NCBI RefSeq assembly: GCF_963678975.1
Contig: NC_089280.1
Location: 2,245,001-2,309,000, forward strand
DNA from: Dysidea avara
Lineage: Eukaryota; Porifera; Demospongiae; Dictyoceratida; Dysideidae
Direction: 5' to 3'
DNA: 64,000 bases
Shown: in pieces, positions 13,201 through 23,499 of the stretch
Layout of the letters: each line of letters begins with the position of its first letter
Numbering within the stretch: position 1 is the first letter of the stretch
Notes under the pieces: model-generated
Seen by the model: only the letters and a program-made list of their open reading frames with translations
What the model was told of the DNA's origin: nothing
The model's database searches: none
Made by a program: the position numbers and the translations under genes

Positions 13201-13346
13201 TCACTATACAGGAAGTACAACACAGGAAGGAGCTAAAGGAAGTACATGAGAGATTAGAACACATTGCAGCTAGTCAAACACACTTTGATGACCAACACTC
13301 CATTAGTAGTGACTCGTTAGTCAGTGACCACAGCCAGTCATTATGA
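7298..13346 (+). CDS. CEP83: CEP83 (CCDC41), centriole distal-appendage coiled-coil protein
   Basis: CEP83 docks the mother centriole to membrane at the start of cilium assembly. Twenty exons join in frame with GT-AG introns: 7298-7435, 7487-7627, 7678-7749, 7797-7837, 7939-7999, 8067-8117, 8166-8270, 8318-8401, 8449-8636, 8698-8754, 9048-9177, 9499-9693, 9739-9816, 10969-11030, 11079-11158, 12065-12128, 12569-12680, 12846-12946, 12994-13159, 13212-13346. The sum is 2061 nt, or 686 residues, close to the roughly 700 of vertebrate CEP83. Recognition rests on LRAEQHRTNYETLKAQH near the N-terminus, LTGQKLEVIKLRIAEEIEGP, YNKMRYNYSFLKTEHE, and FVEIQRRQKEFRYLL near the C-terminus, each matching the family in order. 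Almost the whole protein is predicted coiled coil. The start is the ATG at 7298; an upstream in-frame TTG is ignored. Most introns are about 50 bp, but introns 13, 15 and 16 are enlarged by repeats. Confidence 0.93.
8785..9045 (+). repeat. Short tandem repeat in CEP83 intron 10
   Basis: Degenerate repeats of about 25-30 bp built on TCACTGAGAGTTACACACTG fill most of this intron, with roughly eight units that decay towards both ends. Confidence 0.75.
9817..10968. other. Enlarged CEP83 intron 13
   Basis: A 1.15-kb intron among neighbours of about 50 bp. It holds homopolymer T/G and A runs (9855-9885, 10230-10246) and two oppositely oriented CTCTATTAGAG-type motifs at 10293-10320 and 10535-10556. 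These may mark the ends of a decayed insertion of about 260 bp. Confidence 0.55.
11287..11642. mobile_element. Inverted-repeat MITE in CEP83 intron 15
   Basis: The left end contains GACATCACAAACATAAAATG and the right end its near-complement, with pairing continuing inward for over 100 bp (for example ATACGGAGCT against AGCTCCGTAT). A C-run at about 11591-11606 interrupts the right arm. Non-coding. Confidence 0.8.
11683..11878. mobile_element. MITE family P2, copy 3
   Basis: The ends TACTGTATAGCCTAAATATT and AATATTTAGGCTATACAGTA are inverted repeats. About 196 bp, inserted in CEP83 intron 15 just after the preceding MITE. Confidence 0.85.
12130..12560 (+). repeat. (CACTA)n microsatellite in CEP83 intron 16
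   Basis: About 430 bp of CACTA repeats, interrupted regularly by CTGTACA. Long open frames of Thr/His/Tyr here are by-products of the repeat. Confidence 0.95.
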
Positions 13347-14221
13347 TCATCATCTGTATATTTTAATATTTTATAGCTATAACCACTTTTATTGAAGTTG
13401 ATGGCTTATACAAGTGATCCCAGGCTCTGTAGCTTCAATTAGGTACTTGTCTGGATTGCAAGTTATAGTAAACACCTGGGTCTGAGCCATATCATCTGAA
13501 CATAGATTACGTACCCAGTATATTATATGTAGTTAGGTTGCTTAAAGCCAAATTTAAAACTAACGTGGACACAAGTGACAATAGCACCAAACTTTCTCCA
13601 TATATGTAGTACAACCTTAACTTTAATTTTTTGATAGGATCCATCTTATTCTCAAAAGAGCCTTCCCATAGAAGCATTTATAGTCATGTAACTAAAAAGT
13701 GTTCAACATCGGCAAGCCATATAAGTGCTAGTTTTGTTCTATTTCATGCAAGAGAAAATTATGCAGTGTTGAAACCAAGAGCTGATAAACAATAATATTA
13801 CTCTCACAAGCTTTATTCAATGCTGACAAGTAATTTTTTCATTCATACTGACTGTAACCGGATCCGCAAAAAGGTACCTTTTCCACACACAAAATTTGAC
13901 CCATTTTAAAGCTTCATAACCTTTTGATCATGGTATGTAATAGCCTGAAATTTTCCATGGGTGCAACTACAGTATCTGGCTGCATTCTGGTTCTAAGAGC
14001 AATTTAATCAGTTTGAGGAGTCAAGTGTTACATCATTTTGTTTGCTGGTATGTAAAATGTGGCAAATCCGGTCGCCTATAGTTTACAGCGTATACAGCTT
14101 GTATTATCCACAAACTGTATAGAGAAATTTCTCTATAGTTGCTCACTATGGAAATGAATATACACTGTAATATTTGCAGTAATTAGTTTGTGATATATAA
14201 ATGAAATATCTCTTACATAAT
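13347..14221. other. Spacer downstream of CEP83
   Basis: Should contain the CEP83 3' UTR. No canonical AATAAA was noted close to the stop. Nothing else recognised. Confidence 0.4.
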
Positions 14222-14470
14222 ACTTTTTATTTATTTATCTATTAATGCTTTGCAGCACAAGTGCTGAAGGTCTGGTCCTACTGCCTGTTCTAGCGTTAAT
14301 CGAATGGCTGCAGGTTTGAGGCTCCCAGGACCAGTCATGGATTTTTTCTCCTTTTTTCACCTTTTCAAACATACTTTCTGTAACAACTTTAAACAGGCTG
14401 TATAGGACCAGGTGTCCTACAGAACTTCAGCACTTGTGCTGTAAAGCCTTAATAAATAAATAATTAAATA
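14222..14470. mobile_element. Inverted-repeat element, AGCACAAGTGCTGAAG type
   Basis: The left part reads GCAGCACAAGTGCTGAAGG and the right part carries TTCAGCACTTGTGCTGTAAA. (TTTA)n/(TAAA)n stretches sit at the two ends. A relative of one end is at about 42505-42585. Confidence 0.7.
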
Positions 14471-14607
14471 CTGTAGTCATTCAGATGTCACATCTCATAT
14501 ACAGAATTCATTTTGTGCTTGCTTGGGAAGTAGCTGTAGCTTGATAACTTACCAGCTTATACTACACCAGCTCTTGTTATTTAGTATGAAAATATGTGTT
14601 ATTGCTA

Positions 14608-14685
14608 CATGCATGATTTTGTGTTTATGCTGAAGTCACATGCATGCATGCATGTGACTTCAGCATAAACACAAAATCATGCATG
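14608..14685. repeat. Perfect 78-bp palindrome without spacer
   Basis: The left arm 14608-14646 is exactly the reverse complement of the right arm 14647-14685, with GCATG at the centre side and no loop. The symmetry stops abruptly at both ends. Confidence 0.95.
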
Positions 14686-16199
14686 ACCACAACAATAAGG
14701 TCCTTCATACCATTAATGCAGCAGTACAGCTGTACACCACGTAAGATAAATTCCTTTACTCAAGTCTCAAGTTGAATTAATGCTAAAAGTGTATATTTGT
14801 AGGAGTGGATATGTAATGTATAGGATTTCACCAGGGTTTGTGAGAGCAAAGTGTGGTTTAAGTACAGTATAACCATGGGATGCAGTCACCATGGATTTTT
14901 TTCATGAATCTCCAAACAGCTTTCATTGAGCAAAGGTAGAGTATAAATGACTAACTACGTACATGTAAATATAATTGCCTTGCTACCAGAGCTTGACTGG
15001 ACATGCAGGTATGTATATATATCAAATGCTATAGTTTAGCAGTGAAAAATAACTTTTAGTGTAACATGTTTGCATTCACCATTACCGTGAAACTTAGCAG
15101 CTGAAAATTACGCATAGTTAACTTTGACATGCTAGAATAGGATGTAAAGAACACAGAATTGCAATATTTCATCGATCAGTTAATCAAAAGTGTAGAATTT
15201 CAACTATGACATGTTTGGCACAATTGGATGCATACAATATTGGGTAAGATAGCTGTGCTGAAATCACATGCAAAGAAGAATTCAACTAGCACAGCAGTCA
15301 TGGTAATTTATTACTGTGTAGCAGAACTTTATAGATGACTGTTCTGTATTATTTATTCAATAAATTAGTCCTGCAAATATAATTTTGACCATGCAGCACT
15401 GATTAGTTTTCAGAAGAGTTTAGTTCTTTTCCTTGCTGTTTTTATCTTTCTGTTATGGTACGCTTGTTGTATCATAAGTAAACAAGTGATGAAATGTACT
15501 CTACTGGCTTCTCCTATAAGCAAGTACATGGTTGAACTTTTGAGGGGATAATCACTCCTAGATCTGGGCCCCTAGGCTGGAAATTGTACACTTTCAGAGC
15601 AAGCTAATCTAAAGATTCTACCTGTCAGAATACGTACATACTTGAGGAGAGTGCACATGCACTGCACATTGGTGCACAACACAGCGTAGGGATAGCTACT
15701 TGTGGTGGTCTGGTGGATTATTGCATGTTTTAAGTGATTGTGGTTCAAGTGAATGTAAAATGCAGTGTGGAGATGTGCTTATCTTTGTGTTACAGGACTG
15801 CCCGACTGCTCTAATAGAGTAATTGTGAATAAAGCTTAAAAACATAGACATGTGTTGATAAATATTTAATAATTTAATGACATAATTTATAATTTAATGC
15901 CACTTGAAATACTCTAGGTTATTCTGAAGTTTCAAATTACTAATTAAAACACCAAAATTGCAAAAAGGCATATTTCCGAGCCTTGGATGGCTTCCCAGCA
16001 TGCATACCTTAGGTGTATCCTATAAAATTTTTTAATCTAATGTGGTAAGGAACTCACAGAAGAAAATTGGTACTCTTGTCAGTTGTGTCCACATTTTTTT
16101 GCCAAGCCACCTAACCAATAATCTATGATCTGAGGTTATGTAACTTTAAAATGTTTTAGCCCATGCGCTAGTAACTAGGCACAGCGACTTGACATTGAG
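14686..16199. other. Spacer upstream of the photolyase
   Basis: No gene recognised. One CTCTAATAGAG motif at 15804-15825. The photolyase promoter should lie near the right end. Confidence 0.4.
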
Positions 16200-19100
16200 A
16201 TGAGCCGCAAGCGCAAGCTCGAGGACACTTCAGCAGGTAGTGCTAAGAAGCCCGCTACATCACTGGCGAGTTGGACTACGGTGGAGGATTTCAATATAAC
16301 GCGCTGTAGACAGTTAAATGATATGCATATTGAACCGTTTAAAGGCCCAGTGCTTTACTGGATGTCAAGAGACCAGCGCGTACAAGGTGAGCTAAAAATT
16401 TGCGACTCTAATAAAACACACACTACAGATAACTGGGCTCTGATATTTGCTCAGAAACTGGCTAACAAAGTGAGGGTCCCTCTGTGTGTGTGCTTCTGTC
16501 TGGTGTCAAGCTTCCTCGGAGCTACTATCCGCCATTATGGGTTTATGTTGAAAGGCCTACAAGAGGTGGAGAAGGTATCTCACATATCTCCATATTTAAC
16601 TGGTGACATTTCCACCATTGTAGGAGCTGCGTAGTCTACAAATACCATTCTATTTGTTGTGTGGTACGGCTAAACAACAAATCCCATTGTTTACATCGCA
16701 ACACAAAGTGTCAGCAGTTGTGTGTGACTTTGCTCCACTGAGGGTACCACTACAATGGAGCAAGGATGTGGCTGGGGAACTGAAGAAACAAGGGCTTCCA
16801 TTAATACAAGTAATGCACCTATCAATGTTAAGCCCCACTACCCCCCTCCCGGGCTTACTAGGGGATTATTGGGGGATTTTGACCTGATTTGATCTGAAAC
16901 TCTGCTCCACTAGTGGGGCATTTGACCGCTCGAAAGTTTAGGCATTTGTTTTAACTTGCAAGCTAAAGGAATTGACCTGTTTCCTAAAGTGCCTAACAGC
17001 CATACTACATGGAGATTTGACCACTAGTTGCTCCCCCATGGGTGGAGAATTTGATTTTTCAAAAAGTCAAATCCCCACCATTTCCCCCACTACGCCTGGG
17101 AGGGGGTAGGTGGGGGATAACATTGATAGGTGCATAAGTAACAGAGCAATGTATACCAAATTGACTGTTCTACTAGAGTATTCAATGGTGTTACTATGTT
17201 ACCATGTTCCATTGGTTCCACATTCACATGCTAGTCACATTTTGGTCACATGCTAGTCACACTTTTATAAACATTTCAGGTTGATTCTCACAACATTGTT
17301 CCAGTATGGGAGGCATCAGACAAACAGGAGTATGCCGCTCGAACTATTAGGAGTAAACTACACAAGAAGTTACCGGAATATTTGGAGGAATTCCCTTTGG
17401 TGGAGAAACATCTTCACAAACAAGACATAGTCAGTCATTGTGTTGTTAGCCTGTCCACTTTGTTCCAAATATTGTTGTTATTATTATAGCCACCATCTAC
17501 TGATTGGCAGAAGGCCTTTGCCAGTTTAAGAGTTGATAAAAGTGTTGGAGAAGTGTCCTGGGCAACCCCAGGCACCAGGGCTGGACTAAAGAAGTTGGAA
17601 GAGTTTTGTGATAAGAGATTGAAGCAGTTTGATGCTAAGAGAAATGATCCTACCAGTGATAGTTTGAGCGGCTTATCACCATGGTTACACTTTGGTGGGT
17701 AATATATAGAACACTTTATTGTATTGATCATGTGATCCAGGTCAGGTGAGCACACAACGGTGCATCATGAGGGTCAGCAGTCACAAGGGATCGTCTGTTG
17801 CTGCATCTGTTGCTAGTTTTGTTGAAGAGGCTTTTGTTCGTCGAGAGCTTAGTGAGAATTTCTGTTTCTACAATAATAACTATGATAGCATCAATGGAGC
17901 TGCTGACTGGGCCAGAGCTACTCTACAGGTGAAAAGTTGGTGTGTAGTAGTAGTAACATGTGTAATAGTAGTATTGTGTGTATTGTTTGTGTTGTGTGGG
18001 TATTGTAGTGTGTGTAGTGTATGACTTGTGTGGTCCATATTACGAGTGTTATGAGATTATTACATCTCCCACTGACTGTTCAATTAGAGTATTTTGTTGT
18101 TAGTGAGTGTATGTTCTATTAGAGTTGTTAAGCTGTGATCTTTTGCTGTATCAGTAGAATGGAATATTCTATTATTAATTGATGTATAAGGTGATGTTGT
18201 GTCATACATCACATCACATGTGTCATGTGTAGGTACACTGTAAAGACAAGAGGGATCATGTCTACACTCTGGAGCAGTTTGAGAATGCCAGAACACATGA
18301 CGACTTGTGGAATGCAGCCCAGGTGAGCCCCACCCCCTAGTTCCTGCATATTCCAGCCACTCACACACTACTACAGCTACAAATGGTGAATGAGGGTAAG
18401 ATGCATGGCTTCCTCCGCATGTACTGGGCCAAGAAGATCCTTGAGTGGAGCAGCTCACCACAGAAGGCATTAGAAATTGCCATCTACCTCAATGACAGAT
18501 ATGAACTAGATGGGAGAGACCCCAATGGATATGTAGGTATGTTACCTTATCACTTGCCGCAGTAAATGTTAAGTTCACATAGTTTGCCTCTCATGTGGTA
18601 GAGACTCTGATATTGATATGCAACTTTAAGGGACTCCTTGGTAAATACCTGTGCTTGCATAGGGGATCCCCCAGACCTTAATCTCTCTACTAGTTATCAC
18701 ACGAAATATAATAGTTCTCAAATAATGACTACAAGTATACTGTAATAGTGACAGAGCGTTTTAGTTGTTTAGTGCTACAATTGGTTCACGGTATTCTTCA
18801 TATGTTCCAGTAACCCAGTTCTCATCTGGTAATAGTTTAGTATCCATCTCAATGCTATGAGTGAGTGAGTACCTCATCCTCCACTTCATCACCTTATCAT
18901 GTAGTGAAGTCTTCACCAGTCTCCCACAAGTGTGCTGTACACAGTGACACAATAGGGAGATAGTGATGTAGGCCACTGCCATACTAACTATTATTAGTAT
19001 TACTAATGATGACTGGTCTACATTAACTAGTACATAAACTGTTAACACGTTGAGCATCAGCCCTAATTCCTGGAGGTTTAGTAGGTTACTGTTGAATGGT

Positions 19101-22100
19101 GACAAGTATCCATGTACACACATCACACAGCCAATGATCAGGGTAGCTACTGTCAAGTTATTATTCTTACTAAGTGCTGTAATACCCAGTAGTATTGTTC
19201 TGATAACTAGCTGATATCCAGTCCAGTAATAGTATCTGTCTTGATATGGTGCCTTGTAGGGATCAAGAAGTGGCTTAAACCTTTGTATCAGTCTAAACCT
19301 TGCTAGTTGCCTGTTAAACAACAATACAATATTAAATGGTATCAGTATGAGTAATGAGATGAGGTTGATGGCAAACAGTGGAGCGTGTTGTCGTCCAAAC
19401 AATGGCACATCAGTACTCACTGACCATACCAGCCTACTGGACTGACCTGATCTTGATAACGTGATTATTTCAGTATAGGAGAATAGTACAATACAAGTTG
19501 TGATCAATATCTTAGTATAAGACAATAAGAACAGTGTAGCTAGTACTGGCAGGCCTCTTTGTGCTGTAACTCTCTGCACCAGGGTGGAGTAGCGACTAGC
19601 GATGATCAGTAAACCTGCAATGAATATGAGGTAGAAGGGGAATGCCAACTGTAACCACATCGTCATATATCCATCCATCCCATCATAGAAACACACCTCT
19701 ACACCGAGGTCAAGATTAGCCAGTGCTATTATCACATATACCGGACTATGAGAGGAGTTGGTTGGGAATAACAATGTCTTGTTGATACTCAGTAAATTAA
19801 CATATAATATAAATGTACTAATAACTCCATTCACAATAGTCAAGTTAAACACAAACATCATTAATACCAGTACTATCCCTGCTATGGCTATGGGTAGGAT
19901 TATGATTAGGTAATTATTAGTACAATGTTGACACCTTGATGAGCCAAATATGGTACTGAGGTTGCTAGGGCAGTGTCCACAGGCTGGTCCGGTCCTATTG
20001 AAGTCACACTGAACATCAGGGTGTTGTAGGTGTATGTGAGAGGAGTGTGGGTGACAATAATCAAATGGACAATTGACTGAGATGTAGTAGATGTACTTGT
20101 AGTCGTTCACTTCATGTGGATCCTTCACCTCACCATACATCCAACTGTTAGGAGGTCTGAGGATCATCTCAGTATTAATATCACATGATAGAGGGATCGA
20201 TGTGTTTGTGAGAACTTGGTCGCACTGACAGGTCCTGTTGTCCTTATTACTGAGGGAAAATCCCAGGGGACAACGGTTTAGTTCTATTTTAAAGCTATCG
20301 GTGACCAGCATAGCAGTCTCAGTGAGGTATAATTCACAATGATGATCATTGTCAGATGATATGGTGTAGTGGAACTCACTACAATTGTTTGGTTTAGTCT
20401 GTATCAGTTCATCTTTGTTCAGTACTCTGCAGGTTGACTGTGTCTCATCCACTGATAAAGTCATACTGTCAACGGCTTGTCTTAGAACAAGGAATGAAGT
20501 CACTGTTTGACCAGGATACCTTGCCTTTAGTTCATACCGGTCACACCATCGCTGGTGATCATTCTTACAGTTACATATCTCTTGTTCCTGTTTGTTCTTA
20601 TTGTCCTTCAGTATTGTATAGTTACCACCTATCTCTGAGTAAGAGTATTTATCAAATGCAGCCCCAGCTACCACCTTACAGCGTTCACTGCTAAATAATT
20701 TAACCGGGCTTTTAAACAATGATCTGCTCTCCTTATTGTTTTTAATAATAATCTTATACTTTAAATATCTCCTCTTGGCCATTCGTTTTTTTCTGCTAAT
20801 AAACTGTAGTATGCAAGGGTGTGAACCAGTAGCACCACCTTTAGTCCGGTCTACATAAAACAAGCTGCGAACACTGTTATCAGACACCTCATAAATGCTG
20901 TCATCAAGCAACAAGCCCATGTAACTACCCGGTGTGAATGCAGCAAGATATTGTATCTCATTGTTTGTGAATTCTAGTCTAGTCTCCGCTATAATCAGTG
21001 ATTCGGTTAGCCACATAATTGCTGACTGGCCACCTCTGTACCACTTAATATTGGTATAGTTTATAATGAGTTGTCTGACCAGCAGATGTGTGTGCTGCAC
21101 AGCTATCAATGATGATGATTTCTCCTTTTTATTGTCCAGGGTGATAGCAGATATGATAGTGTTAGTGATGAGGACTTGTGTAGTGTAGGGCCAACCAATA
21201 TCATTTGCACTTTCAACTTTCAATATAAACATGTTTTTGTTTTTCGTGAAGTTACAGTTTGAAATCAACACCTGAGATTTAGTAAATACAGAAAACTTGG
21301 CTTGTACTTTAATTACCGGATTAGCTGATGACCAGGTGTTGTACATAAACTGACAGTGTGTCAACAACACAACACTGTCCTGTGTAGTGTAGTGATCTCC
21401 CTTCAGCCAGCAATCCTCAAATGTAACATCAAACAATGAGGACATCAGCCCCACATGACCACTGATCACACTATCATTAATAGTAAGCTGGTTATTGGAA
21501 TGTGACTGACATGAATAGCTGTGGTATTGGAGTACTTTACTATTCACTGTATTACTAATGTTGAGTCTATTGACTTTGATGGTTACATCATTGTACATGT
21601 GCTGGTGAAATACACCCAGCATGTAACTGGTGCAGCTATCAGTGTTCAGTAAAGAAGTATTATAGTTAATTGAGGCAAACGAGTACATTGCATGTATGTT
21701 GATAGTAGTAAAGTTCACTAGTATGCCGTACAGTGTGGTTGTAGGGTGAGTGTCACACCCAGACAATGTGATGGTGTAGTTGTTAACAATAACTGGTCCC
21801 ACAGTGTCTACTAGTACTACACCATTAGAGGACAGTGTTGCTACAATGGTCATGTTAAACATTGTGATGTTGTGACAGTGTAGGATATACAGGACTGTAA
21901 CTGCTGGGTAGGGTGGTATACTACCTCCACAATGTTGAAACTGTATATTAGTAATTGTCAAAGTTACCATATTCCTAAATATCAATGTGACATTTGGTCC
22001 AATACATTTGATGATAGTAGACATACCAGCCTGACCTTGTAGTGTCCAGTGCTTCCTGTTAGCAATGATAGTCTTGTTGCCTTTATTAGTCAAGTGGTGT

Positions 22101-23499
22101 TCTCCCGGCTGGAATAATAGGGTCATGTCATTATAACTGTTGTCAACTGAGTTGCCATTCATGAACCGTTGAAGGGTGTCACACCCACCACTATTAACTG
22201 GACATTTACCATTGTATGGCCTCACTTTGTACACATAGTGAAGCGTGTGGGCCAGTGGTAGTAGTAGTAGCAGCAGCAGCACGAGTAACTCTTGCAGCCT
22301 GTAAGATGAGTACTAGTGATACAGTTACATAATGATCACACATCAGTTAACTATATACAAGATATTCTGCAAGTCTTTATACACACGCTTGGTAACACAG
22401 GGGAGATTAGTTTTTGATGGTGCTATTGGCTGGGATAGCAAGGTTAACATGAAAACCCAATTGGTGGTAACGTACTATACCTAATAGCTTGTGAAAACTT
22501 GTAACAATTGAACATACTTCAATTGTCCCATAGCTACTTAACATCACAAGCCACCTACAACTATTACTCTACACAGCCATCATCCATACCTCATCATTGT
22601 GTCCAGTCAGTTCTGACATATCCTAGCTATCTAGTTAGTGTTGAGTGATGGTCTCTTATAGTTACTAGACTAGTTTTGATTTCATTACTATTGTGACACT
22701 ATCACCATAACTGGTCGGGCGGTTATCCCCCGTGTATATAGCCAGTAATGTGTTGACAATAAACTGACTAGGGTATTGTGGACACCAATAGCTGATATTA
22801 ACATACTGAAAACCATACCAGTGTATTGATGTGTGTATTAAGCATTCACTATATTAAGATGACATATAGGGGATGATTTATGATGAGTCTGTTTGTTGAG
22901 AAATACTTGCACATAGATGGTGAACTGATTTTCTAAATTTGTATCAATGTCTTATATTTTTGTCCACTGTATGAACCAATGTAGTCTCCATCCTGTTATA
23001 GACATTATGTACAGTACTGTAGCAAATATTGATGTACACAAAAAGTGATTTAGTTGGGGATTGATTTACAGAATCCCAAACCTTATTTTTGTATCTGCAA
23101 CTATTGACGCAGTTAGTGTCTATCATTTTTAAGAAGTTTGTGTTCACAAACTTAACAGCATCAGCTTTTGTATTTAGTGCTACTGCTCCATGGAGCTATA
23201 TGGTAACCATATATAAAAAATTCAGTCACCTCATCCCTAAGTTATGCTAATTTTGACATAACTGGACAGCACTCACACCAAAATCTTCATTGTGTCATGT
23301 AATATTTTTTATCAGGTTTTGAATGTGATCTGTTACAGGTTGTATATGGTCGATATGTGGTGTACATGATCAGGGATGGAGTGAGAGGCCAGTGTTTGGC
23401 AAGATACGATACATGAACTATGCTGGATGTTGTAGGAAGTTTGATGTGAAGAAGTTTGTAGCAAGATATCCTGGCAGCAAGACAACAAAGTCTAAATGA
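16200..23499 (+). CDS. PHR: Class II CPD DNA photolyase
   Basis: Flavoenzyme that uses blue/near-UV light to split cyclobutane pyrimidine dimers in DNA. Nine exons join in frame: 16200-16386, 16429-16574, 16624-16809, 17280-17429, 17490-17694, 17741-17928, 18233-18322, 18377-18536, 23339-23499. They total 1473 nt, or 490 residues, with a short basic N-terminus (MSRKRKLED) that could act as a nuclear signal. Family marks in order: [13 protein letters not shown], then [20 protein letters not shown] (antenna domain), [25 protein letters not shown] at about residue 285, [16 protein letters not shown] at about 395 (class II signature, FAD region), [11 protein letters not shown], and [20 protein letters not shown] near the end. 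The final exon is separated by a 4.8-kb intron that contains a whole antisense gene. The initiator is the first ATG of the open frame and agrees with the family's N-terminal alignment by eye. Confidence 0.95.
18761..22282 (-). CDS. Large membrane protein: parallel beta-helix ectodomain plus C-terminal multi-span domain
   Basis: Single-exon gene for 1173 residues, inside the last photolyase intron on the other strand. Residues 1-14 are a leucine-rich signal peptide. Residues about 60-480 have short irregular repeats rich in I/V/T/N and many N-x-S/T sequons, as in parallel beta-helix (pectin-lyase-like) domains. Residues 570-790 are cysteine-rich and end with [20 protein letters not shown]. Hydrophobic segments lie at about 791-814, 816-836, 873-896, 909-935, 968-990, 1021-1060 (two), 1070-1088 and 1091-1113, followed by a cytoplasmic tail. 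The conserved-looking motifs [27 protein letters not shown] and [11 protein letters not shown] are what I associate with a large uncharacterised family in sponges, cnidarians and other invertebrates. Function is unknown; a surface receptor or adhesion role is inference. No frameshift, so the gene looks intact. Confidence 0.88.
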   Translation of the reverse strand: MLLLLLLLPLAHTLHYVYKVRPYNGKCPVNSGGCDTLQRFMNGNSVDNSYNDMTLLFQPGEHHLTNKGNKTIIANRKHWTLQGQAGMSTIIKCIGPNVTLIFRNMVTLTITNIQFQHCGGSIPPYPAVTVLYILHCHNITMFNMTIVATLSSNGVVLVDTVGPVIVNNYTITLSGCDTHPTTTLYGILVNFTTINIHAMYSFASINYNTSLLNTDSCTSYMLGVFHQHMYNDVTIKVNRLNISNTVNSKVLQYHSYSCQSHSNNQLTINDSVISGHVGLMSSLFDVTFEDCWLKGDHYTTQDSVVLLTHCQFMYNTWSSANPVIKVQAKFSVFTKSQVLISNCNFTKNKNMFILKVESANDIGWPYTTQVLITNTIISAITLDNKKEKSSSLIAVQHTHLLVRQLIINYTNIKWYRGGQSAIMWLTESLIIAETRLEFTNNEIQYLAAFTPGSYMGLLLDDSIYEVSDNSVRSLFYVDRTKGGATGSHPCILQFISRKKRMAKRRYLKYKIIIKNNKESRSLFKSPVKLFSSERCKVVAGAAFDKYSYSEIGGNYTILKDNKNKQEQEICNCKNDHQRWCDRYELKARYPGQTVTSFLVLRQAVDSMTLSVDETQSTCRVLNKDELIQTKPNNCSEFHYTISSDNDHHCELYLTETAMLVTDSFKIELNRCPLGFSLSNKDNRTCQCDQVLTNTSIPLSCDINTEMILRPPNSWMYGEVKDPHEVNDYKYIYYISVNCPFDYCHPHSSHIHLQHPDVQCDFNRTGPACGHCPSNLSTIFGSSRCQHCTNNYLIIILPIAIAGIVLVLMMFVFNLTIVNGVISTFILYVNLLSINKTLLFPTNSSHSPVYVIIALANLDLGVEVCFYDGMDGYMTMWLQLAFPFYLIFIAGLLIIASRYSTLVQRVTAQRGLPVLATLFLLSYTKILITTCIVLFSYTEIITLSRSGQSSRLVWSVSTDVPLFGRQHAPLFAINLISLLILIPFNIVLLFNRQLARFRLIQRFKPLLDPYKAPYQDRYYYWTGYQLVIRTILLGITALSKNNNLTVATLIIGCVMCVHGYLSPFNSNLLNLQELGLMLNVLTVYVLVNVDQSSLVILIIVSMAVAYITISLLCHCVQHTCGRLVKTSLHDKVMKWRMRYSLTHSIEMDTKLLPDENWVTGTYEEYREPIVALNN

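Noticed and set aside
16654-16887. 77-aa open frame
   Set aside because: It is the real photolyase exon 3 read on into the intron; it is covered by the photolyase model ending at 16809.
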